A DNA stretch of 49,072 nt. Source: Thalassolituus sp. UBA1087. Its GTDB lineage: Bacteria; Pseudomonadota; Gammaproteobacteria; Pseudomonadales; Oceanobacteraceae. Each line of letters begins with the position of its first letter. The first letter of the stretch is position 1. The notes under the pieces were generated by a model. The model was not told where the DNA came from. It was given only the letters and a program-made list of their open reading frames with translations, and did not search any database. This document shows positions 7,891 through 16,733 of this stretch, one piece after another. Position numbers and translations under genes: made by a program. Location: assembly GCA_002314145.1 (NCBI GenBank), contig DCCG01000018.1, positions 1 through 49,072 of the forward strand, written 5' to 3'.

Positions 7891-8604
7891 TTACAGCATT
7901 ACCGGCAGCCGGGTATCCAGTACCATACCCCATTCACTGAAGCTTACCCGGTAAGCCAGCACTTCCACACCACTGGCTGCCACCTCAGCCAGCGCCGCAG
8001 CGTAGGCCGGGTCAATGTCCGCCGCCGCCTGCACCCGGTCGATGCCTTCATGGGGGACACAGAACAACAGCAGTGCCCGGTGGCCAGCAGCTTTCAGCGC
8101 CTGCAGACGGCGCAGGTGTTTCAGGCCGCGTTCAGTAACAGCATCGGGAAAGCTGCCCAGTCCGGCGTCACTTTCACTCAGCAGCGTGACGCTTTTGACT
8201 TCGATATAGGTATCAATATCCCCGGATTGCTGGCCTGTTAACAGAAAATCCAGCCGCCCGTCGTCCACTCTGGGCTCACGCCGGATATCGTAATCGCCTG
8301 CCAGCTCCTGAATCCGGCCCTGCTGCAACGCCTCTTCCACCAACTGATTAGCGCGCACTGTGTTCACGCAGGCACGGAAACAGCCATCGACTTCAACCCA
8401 TTCCCAGGTGAGCTGATATTTGCGTTTGGGGTTGTGGCTGTCCCACAGCCACACCCGGCTGTCAGGGTCAGCACAATGTTTCATGGAACCCGTATTCGGG
8501 CAGTGAGCGGTCACTTCGCGGCCATCGTCGAGCATGATATCAGCGAGAAATCGCTTGTAGCGGCGTAGTAAGCGGCCACTCACCAACGGGGCGTCGTACT
8601 TCAT
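7891..8604 (-). CDS. sfsA: SfsA, DNA-binding/sugar fermentation stimulation protein
   Basis: 237 aa member of the SfsA family (OB-fold domain plus a restriction-endonuclease-like domain). Family segments visible: LLRRYKRFLADI near the N-terminus, TAHCPNTGSMKHC, DFLLTGQQSGDIDTYIEVKSVTLL with a nuclease-like D...ExK arrangement, FPDAVTERGLKHLRRL and the conserved end VEVLAYRVSFSEWGM. The start at 8604 matches the family N-terminus and has GGAG 8 nt upstream; the longer open frame to the left is not used. It lies downstream of an aminotransferase on the same strand, close to dksA, the gene order seen in related bacteria. Confidence 0.92.
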   Translation of the reverse strand: MKYDAPLVSGRLLRRYKRFLADIMLDDGREVTAHCPNTGSMKHCADPDSRVWLWDSHNPKRKYQLTWEWVEVDGCFRACVNTVRANQLVEEALQQGRIQELAGDYDIRREPRVDDGRLDFLLTGQQSGDIDTYIEVKSVTLLSESDAGLGSFPDAVTERGLKHLRRLQALKAAGHRALLLFCVPHEGIDRVQAAADIDPAYAAALAEVAASGVEVLAYRVSFSEWGMVLDTRLPVML

Positions 8605-8629
8605 AACCGGCTCTCCATTATTTGGTGTG

Positions 8630-9838
8630 TCACTTTGATAACCAGTTCTGCAGACGCGCGACCGCTTCCTGCAAACGTTCAAGCCGGGTGGTAAAGGCAA
8701 AGCGCACATGGCTGCCGGCCTGATAATCACCAAAATCGACGCCGGGTGTAATGGCAACCCCGGTTTCTTCCAGCACCTGAGTACAGAAGTTCAGACTGTC
8801 GTGGGTGAAACGGCTGGCATCGGCGTAAATATAGAAAGCACCGTCAGGCGCCACCGGCACCTCAAAGCCCAGTGACGGCAGCGCCTGCAGCAGATAGCTG
8901 CGCCGTTGAGCCAGTTCCGCGCGGCGCGCTTCCAGAATATTCATGGTATCCGGGCCAAACGCAGCCAGCGCGGCATACTGCGCCGGCGTTGATGGCGCCA
9001 GAAACAGGTTCTGCGCCAGGGTATCCAGCGCCGGGACCCAGCTTTCCGGAACCACCGCCCAGCCCAGCCGCCAGCCGGTCATACCGAAGAATTTAGAAAA
9101 GCTGTTCAGCACCACGGCATCGTCCGCCACCGACAGCACCGTCTGCGGTGCGGCGCTGTAATTCAGCCCCTGATAAATTTCATCCACCCACAGACTGCCG
9201 GGCTGACCGCCATTTTCAGCCCGTACGGCATCCGCCAGAGCTGACAGCTGCGGCGGAGACAACAGGGTGCCGGTCGGGTTGGCCGGCGATGCCACCAGAG
9301 CGGCGCGGGTCTGCGCTGTCCAGTGCTGATGAATGTCGGCGGGCGTCAGCTGATAGCGCTGGCCGGCGCCAGCCGGAATCAGCTTGCCATGGGCCTCAAA
9401 CACCCGGGCAAAGTTGCGGTTGCAGGGATAGCCCGGGTCTGCCAGCAATAACTCGTTGCCGGCTTCCAGACGGGCAGCAGAAAGCAGCAGCAACGCACCA
9501 GAAGCGCCCGGGGTCAGCAGGATGCGCCCGGCGCTGACCGTAACGCCGAACCGGCTGTGGTAGTACTGTGCCAGTTTTTCCCGCAAAGCTGGCAAACCGA
9601 GCGCCGGGGTGTAGCCGGTCTGGCCGGCTTTCATGGCCGCCACGGCGGCTTCCACCATGGGCTCCGGGGTTGCAAAATCCGGCTCACCAACCTCCAGATG
9701 AATAATGTCCCGGCCACTGGCCTGCAGTGCCTGAGCACGCGCCAGAATGGCCATAACCTGAAACGGCCGTACTTCTTTTGTACGGCCGGCATGGCCGCTT
9801 GCTGGGCTGGAATAGGAAGGATTGTCAGGGGATTTCAT
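8630..9838 (-). CDS. Class I/II PLP-dependent aminotransferase
   Basis: 402 aa fold-type I aminotransferase. The PLP-lysine lies in NSFSKFFGMTGWRLGW (Schiff-base Lys in SFSK-F). Other family anchors are VGEPDFATPEP near residue 51, GYTPALGLPALREKLA, the ASPANPTGT motif, WVDEIYQGL and the C-terminal Arg region HVRFAFTTRLERL. Substrate is not predictable; relatives are annotated as aspartate or methionine-type aminotransferases. It is followed 25 bp later by sfsA, so the two are probably one transcript, and it is divergent from dksA. Confidence 0.85.
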   Translation of the reverse strand: MKSPDNPSYSSPASGHAGRTKEVRPFQVMAILARAQALQASGRDIIHLEVGEPDFATPEPMVEAAVAAMKAGQTGYTPALGLPALREKLAQYYHSRFGVTVSAGRILLTPGASGALLLLSAARLEAGNELLLADPGYPCNRNFARVFEAHGKLIPAGAGQRYQLTPADIHQHWTAQTRAALVASPANPTGTLLSPPQLSALADAVRAENGGQPGSLWVDEIYQGLNYSAAPQTVLSVADDAVVLNSFSKFFGMTGWRLGWAVVPESWVPALDTLAQNLFLAPSTPAQYAALAAFGPDTMNILEARRAELAQRRSYLLQALPSLGFEVPVAPDGAFYIYADASRFTHDSLNFCTQVLEETGVAITPGVDFGDYQAGSHVRFAFTTRLERLQEAVARLQNWLSK

Positions 9839-10039
9839 AGGCTACCGGCACGGGTTTTGGGGCTCTATTGTGCCAGATGCGGCACAGGCATCAATAAAAG
9901 GCCACAGAAACAGTTGGCGGCCGGGGTGTTATCTGATAGTTTGCCCGCCTTGTTTATTTGGGGCCCGGGGTAGACATCTGTCAATCCGGGGCGCATGGAC
10001 CAGACCTCCGGTTTTTCCGGTCACAAGGTGAGGCAGAAC

Positions 10040-10477
10040 ATGATGCCACAAGAGAACAAAGAATTTGCCCTGTCCAATTTCACCCCCTATGAATTGGGCA
10101 AAGACGAAGAGTACATGAATGATGCTCAGCTGGAGCACTTCGCATCCATCCTGCGTAACTGGAAACAGGAGCTGATGGAAGAAGTCGACCGCACCAAAGA
10201 GCACATGCAGTCAGAGCTCAATAACTACGCCGATCCTAACGACCGCGCCAGCCAGGAAGAAGAATTCAGCCTTGAACTGCGTACCCGTGACCGTGAGCGT
10301 AAGCTGATCAAAAAAATCGAGAAGACTCTGGATCTGATCGATAAAGGTGATTACGGCTTCTGCGAAGCCTGTGGTGTGGAAATTGGCATCCGCCGTCTCG
10401 AAGCCCGCCCCACCGCCGATCTGTGCATCGACTGCAAAACCCTGGCTGAAATCAAAGAAAAACAGCTGGGCGTATAA
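10040..10477 (+). CDS. dksA: RNA polymerase-binding transcription factor DksA
   Basis: 145 aa. DksA inserts its coiled coil into the RNA polymerase secondary channel and, with ppGpp, represses stable RNA promoters. Visible: coiled coil from about residue 25 to 95 with the tip sequence around YADPNDRASQEEEF (the DxxDxA tip is retained), then the four-Cys zinc finger CEACG...CIDC and the end KTLAEIKEKQ, all nearly identical to E. coli. The start at 10040 is chosen for GAGG 6 nt upstream; the frame is open to 9995 but that extension has no family counterpart. It is followed by gluQ, the usual dksA-gluQ pair. Confidence 0.95.
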   Translation: MMPQENKEFALSNFTPYELGKDEEYMNDAQLEHFASILRNWKQELMEEVDRTKEHMQSELNNYADPNDRASQEEEFSLELRTRDRERKLIKKIEKTLDLIDKGDYGFCEACGVEIGIRRLEARPTADLCIDCKTLAEIKEKQLGV

Positions 10478-10538
10478 TCCTGAGCTGTAACGGTCAGTCC
10501 ACCAGCGGGCTGGCCGTACAGTCTTACCTGATGCTGAT

Positions 10539-11441
10539 ATGACTGATTCAGCGCTCTTGTCGCCGCCCCCTTATACCGGCCGCTTCGCGCCGTCCCCCAC
10601 TGGCCCATTGCATTTTGGTTCTCTGCTGGCAGCGCTGGCCAGTTATCTGGATGCCCGCGCACATGACGGCCGCTGGTTGTTGCGCATCGAAAACCTCGAC
10701 CCACCGCGCGAAGACCCGGACGCTGCCGACAGTATTCTGCGTACCCTGGAGCATTACGGCTTCTGTTATGACGGACCAGTGCGCTACCAGAGTGAGCGCC
10801 ATGATGCCTACCAGGCGATACTGCAACAGCTGATTGACCAGCAGCAGGCCTTTCCCTGTCAGTGCTCGCGTAAACAACTCAACGGCCATCCTCATCGCGG
10901 TAACTGCCACTGCCCGGCCGCCAAGGATATCGCCTGGCGCTTTCTCAGCCCGGCGGAAGGTGAATTCTGCTTTGACGACAGCCTGCAGGGGCGCTGGTGC
11001 GAAGCCTTTGCCGATATCGGTGATTTCGTTCTCAAGCGCCGCGACGGCCCCTGGTCCTATCAGCTGGCAGTGATCGCCGACGATATCGATCAGGGAGTAA
11101 CCCATGTGGTGAGAGGCATTGATCTGATCGACTCTAGCGCCCGCCAGGCACTCTTGTATCAGGCGCTTGGCCAGCCATTACCGCACTGGACGCATATCCC
11201 GGTGGCGCTGGAACACAACGGCCAGAAGCTCAGCAAACAGAACCTCGCCCGCCCGCTGGATAACGCGGATGCCAGTCAGACTCTGTATGCAGCGTTGACC
11301 TGGCTGCGCCAGCAACCGCCGCCAACCCTGCAGGGCGCACCGGCCCACGAGCTGTTGTCCTGGGCGGTTAATCACTGGCAGCAGGCACCTTTGCGCGGGC
11401 TGCAGGCGCTGCCGGCCGCGGACGCTTTCTGCCGTTCCTGA
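10539..11441 (+). CDS. gluQ: Glutamyl-Q tRNA(Asp) synthetase
   Basis: 300 aa truncated glutamyl-tRNA synthetase paralogue lacking an anticodon-binding domain. It attaches glutamate to queuosine at position 34 of tRNA(Asp). Motifs: RFAPSPTGPLHFGSL (HIGH-type), LLRIENLDPPRE, zinc-ligand set CQCS...H...C-H-C around residues 108-124, ADDIDQGVTHVVRGIDLI, and the KMSKS equivalent KLSKQN. The length is typical. It directly follows dksA and probably shares its transcript. Confidence 0.92.
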   Translation: MTDSALLSPPPYTGRFAPSPTGPLHFGSLLAALASYLDARAHDGRWLLRIENLDPPREDPDAADSILRTLEHYGFCYDGPVRYQSERHDAYQAILQQLIDQQQAFPCQCSRKQLNGHPHRGNCHCPAAKDIAWRFLSPAEGEFCFDDSLQGRWCEAFADIGDFVLKRRDGPWSYQLAVIADDIDQGVTHVVRGIDLIDSSARQALLYQALGQPLPHWTHIPVALEHNGQKLSKQNLARPLDNADASQTLYAALTWLRQQPPPTLQGAPAHELLSWAVNHWQQAPLRGLQALPAADAFCRS

Positions 11442-11520
11442 TGTGCCGCCGGACGCTGGCGTTCAGCGTCCACTATTGTGGTACCCTTGCTGCTTTAGCA
11501 GCAGGTATTTTAATAATTTT

Positions 11521-11697
11521 ATGTACCATTACCGCCTCGGCATGGCGTTTCTCGTGGGGATCTATCTTCTCTCCCCCATTGTGATGGACTGGTGGCTGGA
11601 TTCCCATGGCGCCTGGTACCGCCCGTTTGCTATCTGGCTGGTGTTGATCGGTTTTTATATCTGGCTGAATCATAAGCGGGGCGACGATGAGCTTTAG
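11521..11697 (+). CDS. cbrX: CbrX-like small membrane protein coupled to cbrA
   Basis: 58 aa with two hydrophobic segments (about 6-22 and 33-50), ending KRGDDEL. Its stop codon overlaps the cbrA start: the cbrA ATG at 11687 lies inside its last codons (ATGAGCTTTAG), an 11-bp overlap typical of translational coupling. In Pseudomonas a similar short ORF, cbrX, precedes cbrA and is coupled to it; the name is given by position and size. The ATG at 11521 is chosen because the protein then begins directly before the first membrane helix; the upstream Shine-Dalgarno sequence is weak. Confidence 0.75.
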   Translation: MYHYRLGMAFLVGIYLLSPIVMDWWLDSHGAWYRPFAIWLVLIGFYIWLNHKRGDDEL

Positions 11698-14617
11698 TCT
11701 TGGTCAGCTGGGGCTGATCGTACTCGGTTATCTGTTCACTCTGTTTTTTGCCGCCTATGCCGCCGAACGCGGCTGGATTCCCCGCCATATCGTGCGCCAT
11801 CCGCTGGTGTATGTTTTTTCCCTTGGAGTGTATGCCAGCGCCTGGGCCTTTTATGGCTCCGTAGGGCTGGCCAATCAGTACGGTTATGGGTATCTGGCCT
11901 ACTATCTGGGCATCTCCGGGGCCTTTGTGATGTCCCCTATCCTGCTGCGCCCACTGCTGCATATCACCCGTATTTACCAGCTCAGTTCGCTGGCTGACCT
12001 GCTCGCTTTCCGCTACCGCAGCCGCCTTGCCGGCATGCTGGTCGCGCTTTTCACGCTGGCGGTTGTGGTGCCCATGCTGACACTGCAGATCACCGCCATC
12101 ACTGATTCCCTGCAGCTGCTCAACAGCGACTGGCCGGACAGTGCGCTGGCCTTTGGTTTCTGCGTGCTGATGATCATTTTTGCTGTACTGTTCGGCGCCC
12201 GCCATGTATCACCACGGGAAAAGCACGAAGGGCTGGTGTTTGCTCTGGCATTCGAATCATTGCTGAAGCTGACAGTGATACTGGTACTTGGCGGTGTCGC
12301 CCTGTTTGGCGTCTTCGGTGAGCTGGGCGGGCTGGAGCAGTGGCTCACCGAACATCACGATCAGCTGACCGAGCAGCAGATGACGCTGCAGGAAGGCCCC
12401 TGGCGCACTCTGTTGCTGGTATTTTTCGCCGCGGCCATCGTCATGCCGCATATGTTCCACGTGATTCTCACCGAGAATATCAACAGTGATGCGCTGAAAC
12501 CGGCCAGCTGGGGATTCCCTCTGTTCCTGCTGGCCATGAGTATGGCGGTGCCACCGATTCTGTGGGCCGGTGTCCATCTGCAGGTGGATACACCACCGGA
12601 ATACTATGCGCTGGGCATTGGTCTGGCACTGGAATCGCCGGCACTGACACTGATGACCTTTGTCGGCGGTCTGGCCGCCGCGTCCGGGGTCATGATTGTG
12701 ATCACCCTGGCCAGTGCTGCCATGGTGCTGAATCATTTAGTGCTGCCGGTGCACAAACCCAGTCCGCGACACGACTTTTACCGCTGGCTGTTATGGATGC
12801 GGCGCAGCCTGATCGCCGGCATCCTGCTGCTGTCGTACGCTTTCTATCTGATGGTCGGAGCCGATCTTGATCTGGCCAGACTGGGGATTCTGGCCTTTGT
12901 CGCCGCCCTGCAGTTTCTGCCCGGTGTACTGGGGCTGCTGTACTGGCCGAAGTCCAACCGCAAAGGTTTTCTTGCCGGCCTGTTAAGCGGCATCGTCATC
13001 TGGGTCTACGGCATGCTGCTGCCTTTCTCCGAAACGGCGCTGGGCTGGTCTGTGCCTCTGCCCATGCTGCCGGTCGACGAAGCTAACTGGCACCTCGCTG
13101 CTCTGGCCTCGTTCGGTGTGAATCTGGCGTTGTTCGTACTGGTCAGCGCCACCAGCAAACAGAAGGCGTCAGAAATATCCGCCGCTCAGGCCTGTTCCAT
13201 TGATACCGTATCGCGCCCCAGCCGCCGCCCTCTGGTGGCCGCCAATTCTAACGACGTCATAACCGCCCTGAGCAAACCACTGGGCCGCTATGTCGCAGAG
13301 CGCGAGGTGTATCAGGCCCTGCACGATCTGGATCTGCCGTCCTATGAAGACCGCCCCTATGCCCTGCGCCGCCTGCGGGCAAAACTCGAAGCCAATCTGT
13401 CAGGGTTGATGGGCCCCACCGTGGCCCATGATATCGTCGGCCGCTATCTGCCATTTCAGGAGAACGCCGAGTTAAGTGAGGATATTTACCAGATTGAGCA
13501 GCGTCTGGAAGGCTTCCATGATCGCCTCAGCGGCCTGGCCGGTGAACTGGATAACCTGCGTCGCTATCACCGCCAGACGCTGGAACGTCTGCCGATGGGC
13601 GTGTGCTCGCTGGCCGATGACGGTGAAGTGCTGATGTGGAATCAGGCCATGACGGATCTCACCCAGATCAGACCCACCGAGATTACCGGGTCTCATCTCA
13701 CCCGCCTGCCGGCTCCGTGGCGGGGACTGCTGCAGAATTTCGTGCTCAGCCAGGCCATGCACCAGTACAAAGAGCGGGTAGAAATAGGTGCCCGCCCGCG
13801 CTGGTTCAGTCTGCATAAGTCGGTCATCAAACCCAGTGGCGGCCAGCCCGGTGGGATTGTCATCCTGATGGAAGATCAGACCGAAACCCAGATGCTGGAA
13901 GAAGAACTGATGCACAGTGAGCGCCTGGCTTCCATTGGCCGTCTGGCTGCCGGCGTGGCCCATGAAATCGGCAACCCCGTAACCGGCATCGACTGCATCG
14001 CCCAGACCATCCGCTATGAAACTGAAAACCCTGAGTTGCTGGAAATGGCCAACCAGATTCAGGAACAGACCAAGCGGGTGTCACGTATTGTGCAGTCGCT
14101 GATGAACTTCGCCCACGCCGGCAATCAGACAGCAGAGCATGAACCCGTGAGCATTGCCCACATCGTCGACGAAGCCATGCAATTGCTGCGTTTAAGTAAA
14201 CGCAGCGAAGACATCACCTTTGTTAACGATTGCGAAGAAGAACTGAAAGTTCTCGGCGACGACCAGCGTCTGGTGCAGGTGTTCGTCAACCTGCTGACCA
14301 ATGCCCGCGATGCCAGTGCCGCCGGGCAGCAGATCCGCGTCGCCAGCGAGGCCGATGAGCACCAGGTCACCATCCGGGTAACGGATCAGGGACACGGCAT
14401 TGCGGCCGATAAACTGGACCGGATTTTTGAACCTTTTTTTACCACCAAAGATGTTGGCAAAGGCACCGGCTTAGGGCTGTCACTGGTTTATAACATTGTG
14501 GAAGAGCACTATGGCCACATCGCCATTGAAAGCCCGGTCGCGGAAGATCGGGGAACCTGTGTTAAAGTCAGTCTGCCACGCTATAACCCGACAGAAGAAA
14601 CGGAACCCAGAGTATGA
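11687..14617 (+). CDS. cbrA: Sensor histidine kinase CbrA with SLC5 transporter domain
   Basis: 976 aa membrane kinase. Residues 1 to about 490 form a sodium/solute-symporter-like (SLC5) module with about 13 helices. A linker follows, then a PAS-like region (LERLPMGVCSLADDGEVLMWNQAMTDL split around residue 630), the HisKA dimer with the phosphorylated His in LAAGVAHEIGNP, and the ATPase domain with N-box VFVNLLTNARDAS and G-box GTGLGLSLVYNIV. In Pseudomonas CbrA/CbrB adjusts carbon and nitrogen use, including histidine, through the CrcZ RNA. The length is close to the Pseudomonas protein. Its end overlaps cbrB by ATGA. Confidence 0.93.
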   Translation: MSFSLGQLGLIVLGYLFTLFFAAYAAERGWIPRHIVRHPLVYVFSLGVYASAWAFYGSVGLANQYGYGYLAYYLGISGAFVMSPILLRPLLHITRIYQLSSLADLLAFRYRSRLAGMLVALFTLAVVVPMLTLQITAITDSLQLLNSDWPDSALAFGFCVLMIIFAVLFGARHVSPREKHEGLVFALAFESLLKLTVILVLGGVALFGVFGELGGLEQWLTEHHDQLTEQQMTLQEGPWRTLLLVFFAAAIVMPHMFHVILTENINSDALKPASWGFPLFLLAMSMAVPPILWAGVHLQVDTPPEYYALGIGLALESPALTLMTFVGGLAAASGVMIVITLASAAMVLNHLVLPVHKPSPRHDFYRWLLWMRRSLIAGILLLSYAFYLMVGADLDLARLGILAFVAALQFLPGVLGLLYWPKSNRKGFLAGLLSGIVIWVYGMLLPFSETALGWSVPLPMLPVDEANWHLAALASFGVNLALFVLVSATSKQKASEISAAQACSIDTVSRPSRRPLVAANSNDVITALSKPLGRYVAEREVYQALHDLDLPSYEDRPYALRRLRAKLEANLSGLMGPTVAHDIVGRYLPFQENAELSEDIYQIEQRLEGFHDRLSGLAGELDNLRRYHRQTLERLPMGVCSLADDGEVLMWNQAMTDLTQIRPTEITGSHLTRLPAPWRGLLQNFVLSQAMHQYKERVEIGARPRWFSLHKSVIKPSGGQPGGIVILMEDQTETQMLEEELMHSERLASIGRLAAGVAHEIGNPVTGIDCIAQTIRYETENPELLEMANQIQEQTKRVSRIVQSLMNFAHAGNQTAEHEPVSIAHIVDEAMQLLRLSKRSEDITFVNDCEEELKVLGDDQRLVQVFVNLLTNARDASAAGQQIRVASEADEHQVTIRVTDQGHGIAADKLDRIFEPFFTTKDVGKGTGLGLSLVYNIVEEHYGHIAIESPVAEDRGTCVKVSLPRYNPTEETEPRV

Positions 14618-16011
14618 GTCACATCCTGGTTGTTGAAGACGAAGCCATTATCCGTCAATCCGTGCGCCGCCTGCTGCAGCGTCATAACTACCAGGTCACC
14701 GACGTTGACTCACTGGACGCCGCCAAAGAACAGGATCTGACCAGCTTTGATCTGATCATTTCCGATCTGCGTCTGCCCGGCGGCCAGGGCACCGAACTGG
14801 TGGAGTTAGCCGGCCGTACACCGGTGCTGATCATGACCAGCTATGCCAGCCTGCGCTCAGCGGTAGACGCCATGAAAATGGGCGCCGTGGATTACATCGC
14901 CAAACCCTTTGATCACGAAGAAATGGTCAAGGCGGTGAAACGCATCCTCACCGAATCAGAACTGAGCAGCAAACCCGCAGAAACGGATAATCTGCGCGAG
15001 GAAGTCAACAAAGAATACCCCCATAACAACATCATCGGCAGCTGTGAACCCATGCTGCTGCTGTTCAAGAAAATCAACAAAGTGGCACCCACCGACGCAA
15101 CGGTGCTGATTCAGGGTGAATCCGGTACGGGTAAAGAGCTGGTCGCCAAAGCCCTGCACGAACAAAGCCGCCGCAGTGCTGCGCCGCTGATATCCGTCAA
15201 CTGTGCGGCCATTCCGGAAACCCTGATTGAATCCGAGCTGTTCGGTCATGAAAAAGGCGCCTTTACCGGCGCCAACGCCATGCGTCAGGGACTGGTCGAA
15301 GCCGCAGACGGCGGCACATTGTTCCTCGATGAAATCGGCGAGCTGCCACTGGAAGCCCAGGCGCGCCTGCTGCGTGTCCTGCAGGAGGGCGAAATCCGCC
15401 GTGTCGGTTCCGTACAAAGCAAACAGGTGGATGTGCGCCTGGTCGCCGCCACCCACAGAAACCTTAAAGATCTGGCCTCGCGCGGAGAATTCCGGGAAGA
15501 CCTGTATTACCGCCTGAACGTAGTGGAACTGCACCTGCCGCCGCTGCGCGAACGCGGTGACGACGTTGTCGAAATCGCCAACGCCATGCTGGCACGGGCG
15601 TGCGAAAAAATGCATCAGGCCCCCATGCACTTTACCGACGAAGCGCTGCAGACCATCAGTCAGTATCAGTGGCCGGGCAATGTGCGGGAACTGGAAAACG
15701 CCGTGGAGCGGGCTGTGATTCTGGCCGATGACGACGAAATCCCCGCCAGCATTCTGGGGGTTGATCTGTCGCCGGACCGTTACATCAGCCCCAGCATGAA
15801 AGAACACCTGGCAGAAGCTGATCAATTCAGGCCAACGGATAGCCAGCCCCAGCAGGGTGACCTATCTTTGGATGACTACTTCGTACACTTCGTTCTGGAA
15901 AACGAGCAGAACATGACGGAAACCGATCTGGCCAGGAAGCTGGGGATTTCGCGTAAGAGCCTGTGGGAACGACGCCAGCGCCTTGGCATTCCGCGCCGCA
16001 AGGGCAAGTGA
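14614..16011 (+). CDS. cbrB: Sigma-54-dependent response regulator CbrB
   Basis: 465 aa NtrC-type activator. Receiver domain (1-120) with the acidic pocket VVEDE and phospho-acceptor Asp in IISDLRLPG; AAA+ domain with Walker A GESGTGKE, the GAFTGA loop that contacts sigma-54, Walker B LFLDEIGELP and the R-finger region; C-terminal Fis-type HTH (TETDLARKLGISRKSLWERR) and a basic tail RRKGK. It is activated by CbrA. Its likely main targets lie immediately downstream: two sigma-54 promoters, each driving a CA-motif RNA. Confidence 0.95.
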   Translation: MSHILVVEDEAIIRQSVRRLLQRHNYQVTDVDSLDAAKEQDLTSFDLIISDLRLPGGQGTELVELAGRTPVLIMTSYASLRSAVDAMKMGAVDYIAKPFDHEEMVKAVKRILTESELSSKPAETDNLREEVNKEYPHNNIIGSCEPMLLLFKKINKVAPTDATVLIQGESGTGKELVAKALHEQSRRSAAPLISVNCAAIPETLIESELFGHEKGAFTGANAMRQGLVEAADGGTLFLDEIGELPLEAQARLLRVLQEGEIRRVGSVQSKQVDVRLVAATHRNLKDLASRGEFREDLYYRLNVVELHLPPLRERGDDVVEIANAMLARACEKMHQAPMHFTDEALQTISQYQWPGNVRELENAVERAVILADDDEIPASILGVDLSPDRYISPSMKEHLAEADQFRPTDSQPQQGDLSLDDYFVHFVLENEQNMTETDLARKLGISRKSLWERRQRLGIPRRKGK

Positions 16012-16041
16012 TTCTGCACCATCCGGCCACGCACGTACGTG

Positions 16042-16163
16042 GTAACACTTATCCCCTCCGCGGTTACACTTACCCAGATTTCGGTCATTTCGTGCCAATC
16101 ACGGTAACACTTTTTACGTCAGATCTTTACACCCTCATTACAGAATATTTTAACTCATTGATT
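16042..16163 (+). promoter_or_regulatory. Upstream activator sites and IHF site for CA-motif RNA 1
   Basis: Half-sites GTAACA (16042-16047), GTTACA (16063-16068) and GTAACA (16104-16109) are spaced 21 and 41 bp apart, near whole helical turns, as expected for CbrB; I recall TGTTAC/GTAACA as the Pseudomonas CbrB half-sites. An IHF match (WATCAANNNNTTR, read on the minus strand as AATCAATGAGTTA) lies at 16151-16163, between these sites and the promoter, suitable for bending activator to polymerase. Confidence 0.7.
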
Positions 16164-16190
16164 TTAAAGTACTTTTATTTTCATCAGTAG

Positions 16191-16207
16191 TTGGCACGGC
16201 GCTCGCT
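16191..16207 (+). promoter_or_regulatory. Sigma-54 promoter of CA-motif RNA 1
   Basis: TTGGCACGGCGCTCGCT: the -24 GG (16193-16194) and -12 GC (16205-16206) are separated by exactly 10 bp, the invariant sigma-54 spacing. Predicted start near 16218. Confidence 0.88.
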
Positions 16208-16217
16208 TTATATAAAC

Positions 16218-16388
16218 AAAGCAATAAAAAATGTGCCCCAAATAATAAAAATAAAATCCGGGGTACAGTGGCCAGAAAAATAAAAATAAAAACGCGGCCT
16301 GAGTTCATAATAAAAATAATAAGCCCCGACTCACTGACAGATGATTGCTTTGCTGACGGCGTTCGCCAGCAAAGCAATCCTCTTTCTT
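16218..16388 (+). ncRNA. CrcZ-like CA-motif regulatory RNA, copy 1
   Basis: Predicted RNA of about 170 nt between the sigma-54 promoter and a strong terminator. It carries three A-rich runs of the Hfq/Crc-binding type (AAnAAnAA): 16240-16257, 16274-16292 and 16307-16322. Each is bracketed by short complementary GC segments (CCCC/GGGG, GGCC/GGCC, GAGT/ACTC) that would hold the A-rich run in a loop. In Pseudomonas, CrcZ lies in the same cbrB-pcnB gap and sequesters the Hfq-Crc repressor to relieve catabolite repression. This copy is shorter than classical CrcZ (about 400 nt). No protein-coding frame is convincing. Confidence 0.8.
16343..16388 (+). terminator. Terminator of CA-motif RNA 1
   Basis: GATTGCTTTGCTG (16343-16355) pairs perfectly with CAGCAAAGCAATC (16367-16379), 13 bp, with an additional GGCG/CGCC in the loop; CTCTTTCTT follows. 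Confidence 0.85.
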
Positions 16389-16574
16389 ACATCTGTCTTC
16401 CCTGACCTCCATTCCAACACCACCAATACCGGCATCCTTGTCTGATCGTAATCGTCTGCCCGGCTTGGCTTCTGGCACACCAGACTTAACGGCTACCGCG
16501 ATGCCCCAAAAAACCAATACTTAATTATCAGTCTTAATACGTCCTGTGCATGCCTTGCCGTGGAACACCCCAAT

Positions 16575-16688
16575 TGTTACAGACTGTTACCGGCGGAACA
16601 GTCACTGTTACTTATGACCCCGATTGCCGTAACACTTTAGTCTCAAATCCCGTTACAAACTTTTCCATAAATCAATAAAGCATTGATT
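16575..16688 (+). promoter_or_regulatory. Upstream activator sites and IHF site for CA-motif RNA 2
   Basis: TGTTAC at 16575, 16585 and 16606, GTAACA at 16629 and GTTACA at 16652: five related half-sites with start-to-start distances of 10, 21, 23 and 23 bp. An IHF match read on the minus strand as AATCAATGCTTTA occupies 16676-16688. The A/T block after it (ATTGATTTTAAAA...TTTTTATTTT) is nearly the same as upstream of RNA 1, showing that the whole regulatory unit was duplicated. Confidence 0.72.
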
Positions 16689-16706
16689 TTAAAAGATTTT
16701 TATTTT

Positions 16707-16723
16707 TTGGCACGCACTCTGCT
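16707..16723 (+). promoter_or_regulatory. Sigma-54 promoter of CA-motif RNA 2
   Basis: TTGGCACGCACTCTGCT: -24 GG (16709-16710) and -12 GC (16721-16722) with 10 bp between. Predicted start near 16734. Confidence 0.88.
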
Positions 16724-16733
16724 CTATTCAAGT

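Noticed and set aside
7600..8241. 213-codon plus-strand ORF
   Set aside because: Antisense to the small membrane gene and sfsA, whose family motifs are unmistakable.
16150..16517. Small minus-strand ORFs across the cbrB-pcnB gap
   Set aside because: They run antisense through the sigma-54 promoter, the A-rich motifs and the terminator; composition is driven by A-rich repeats.
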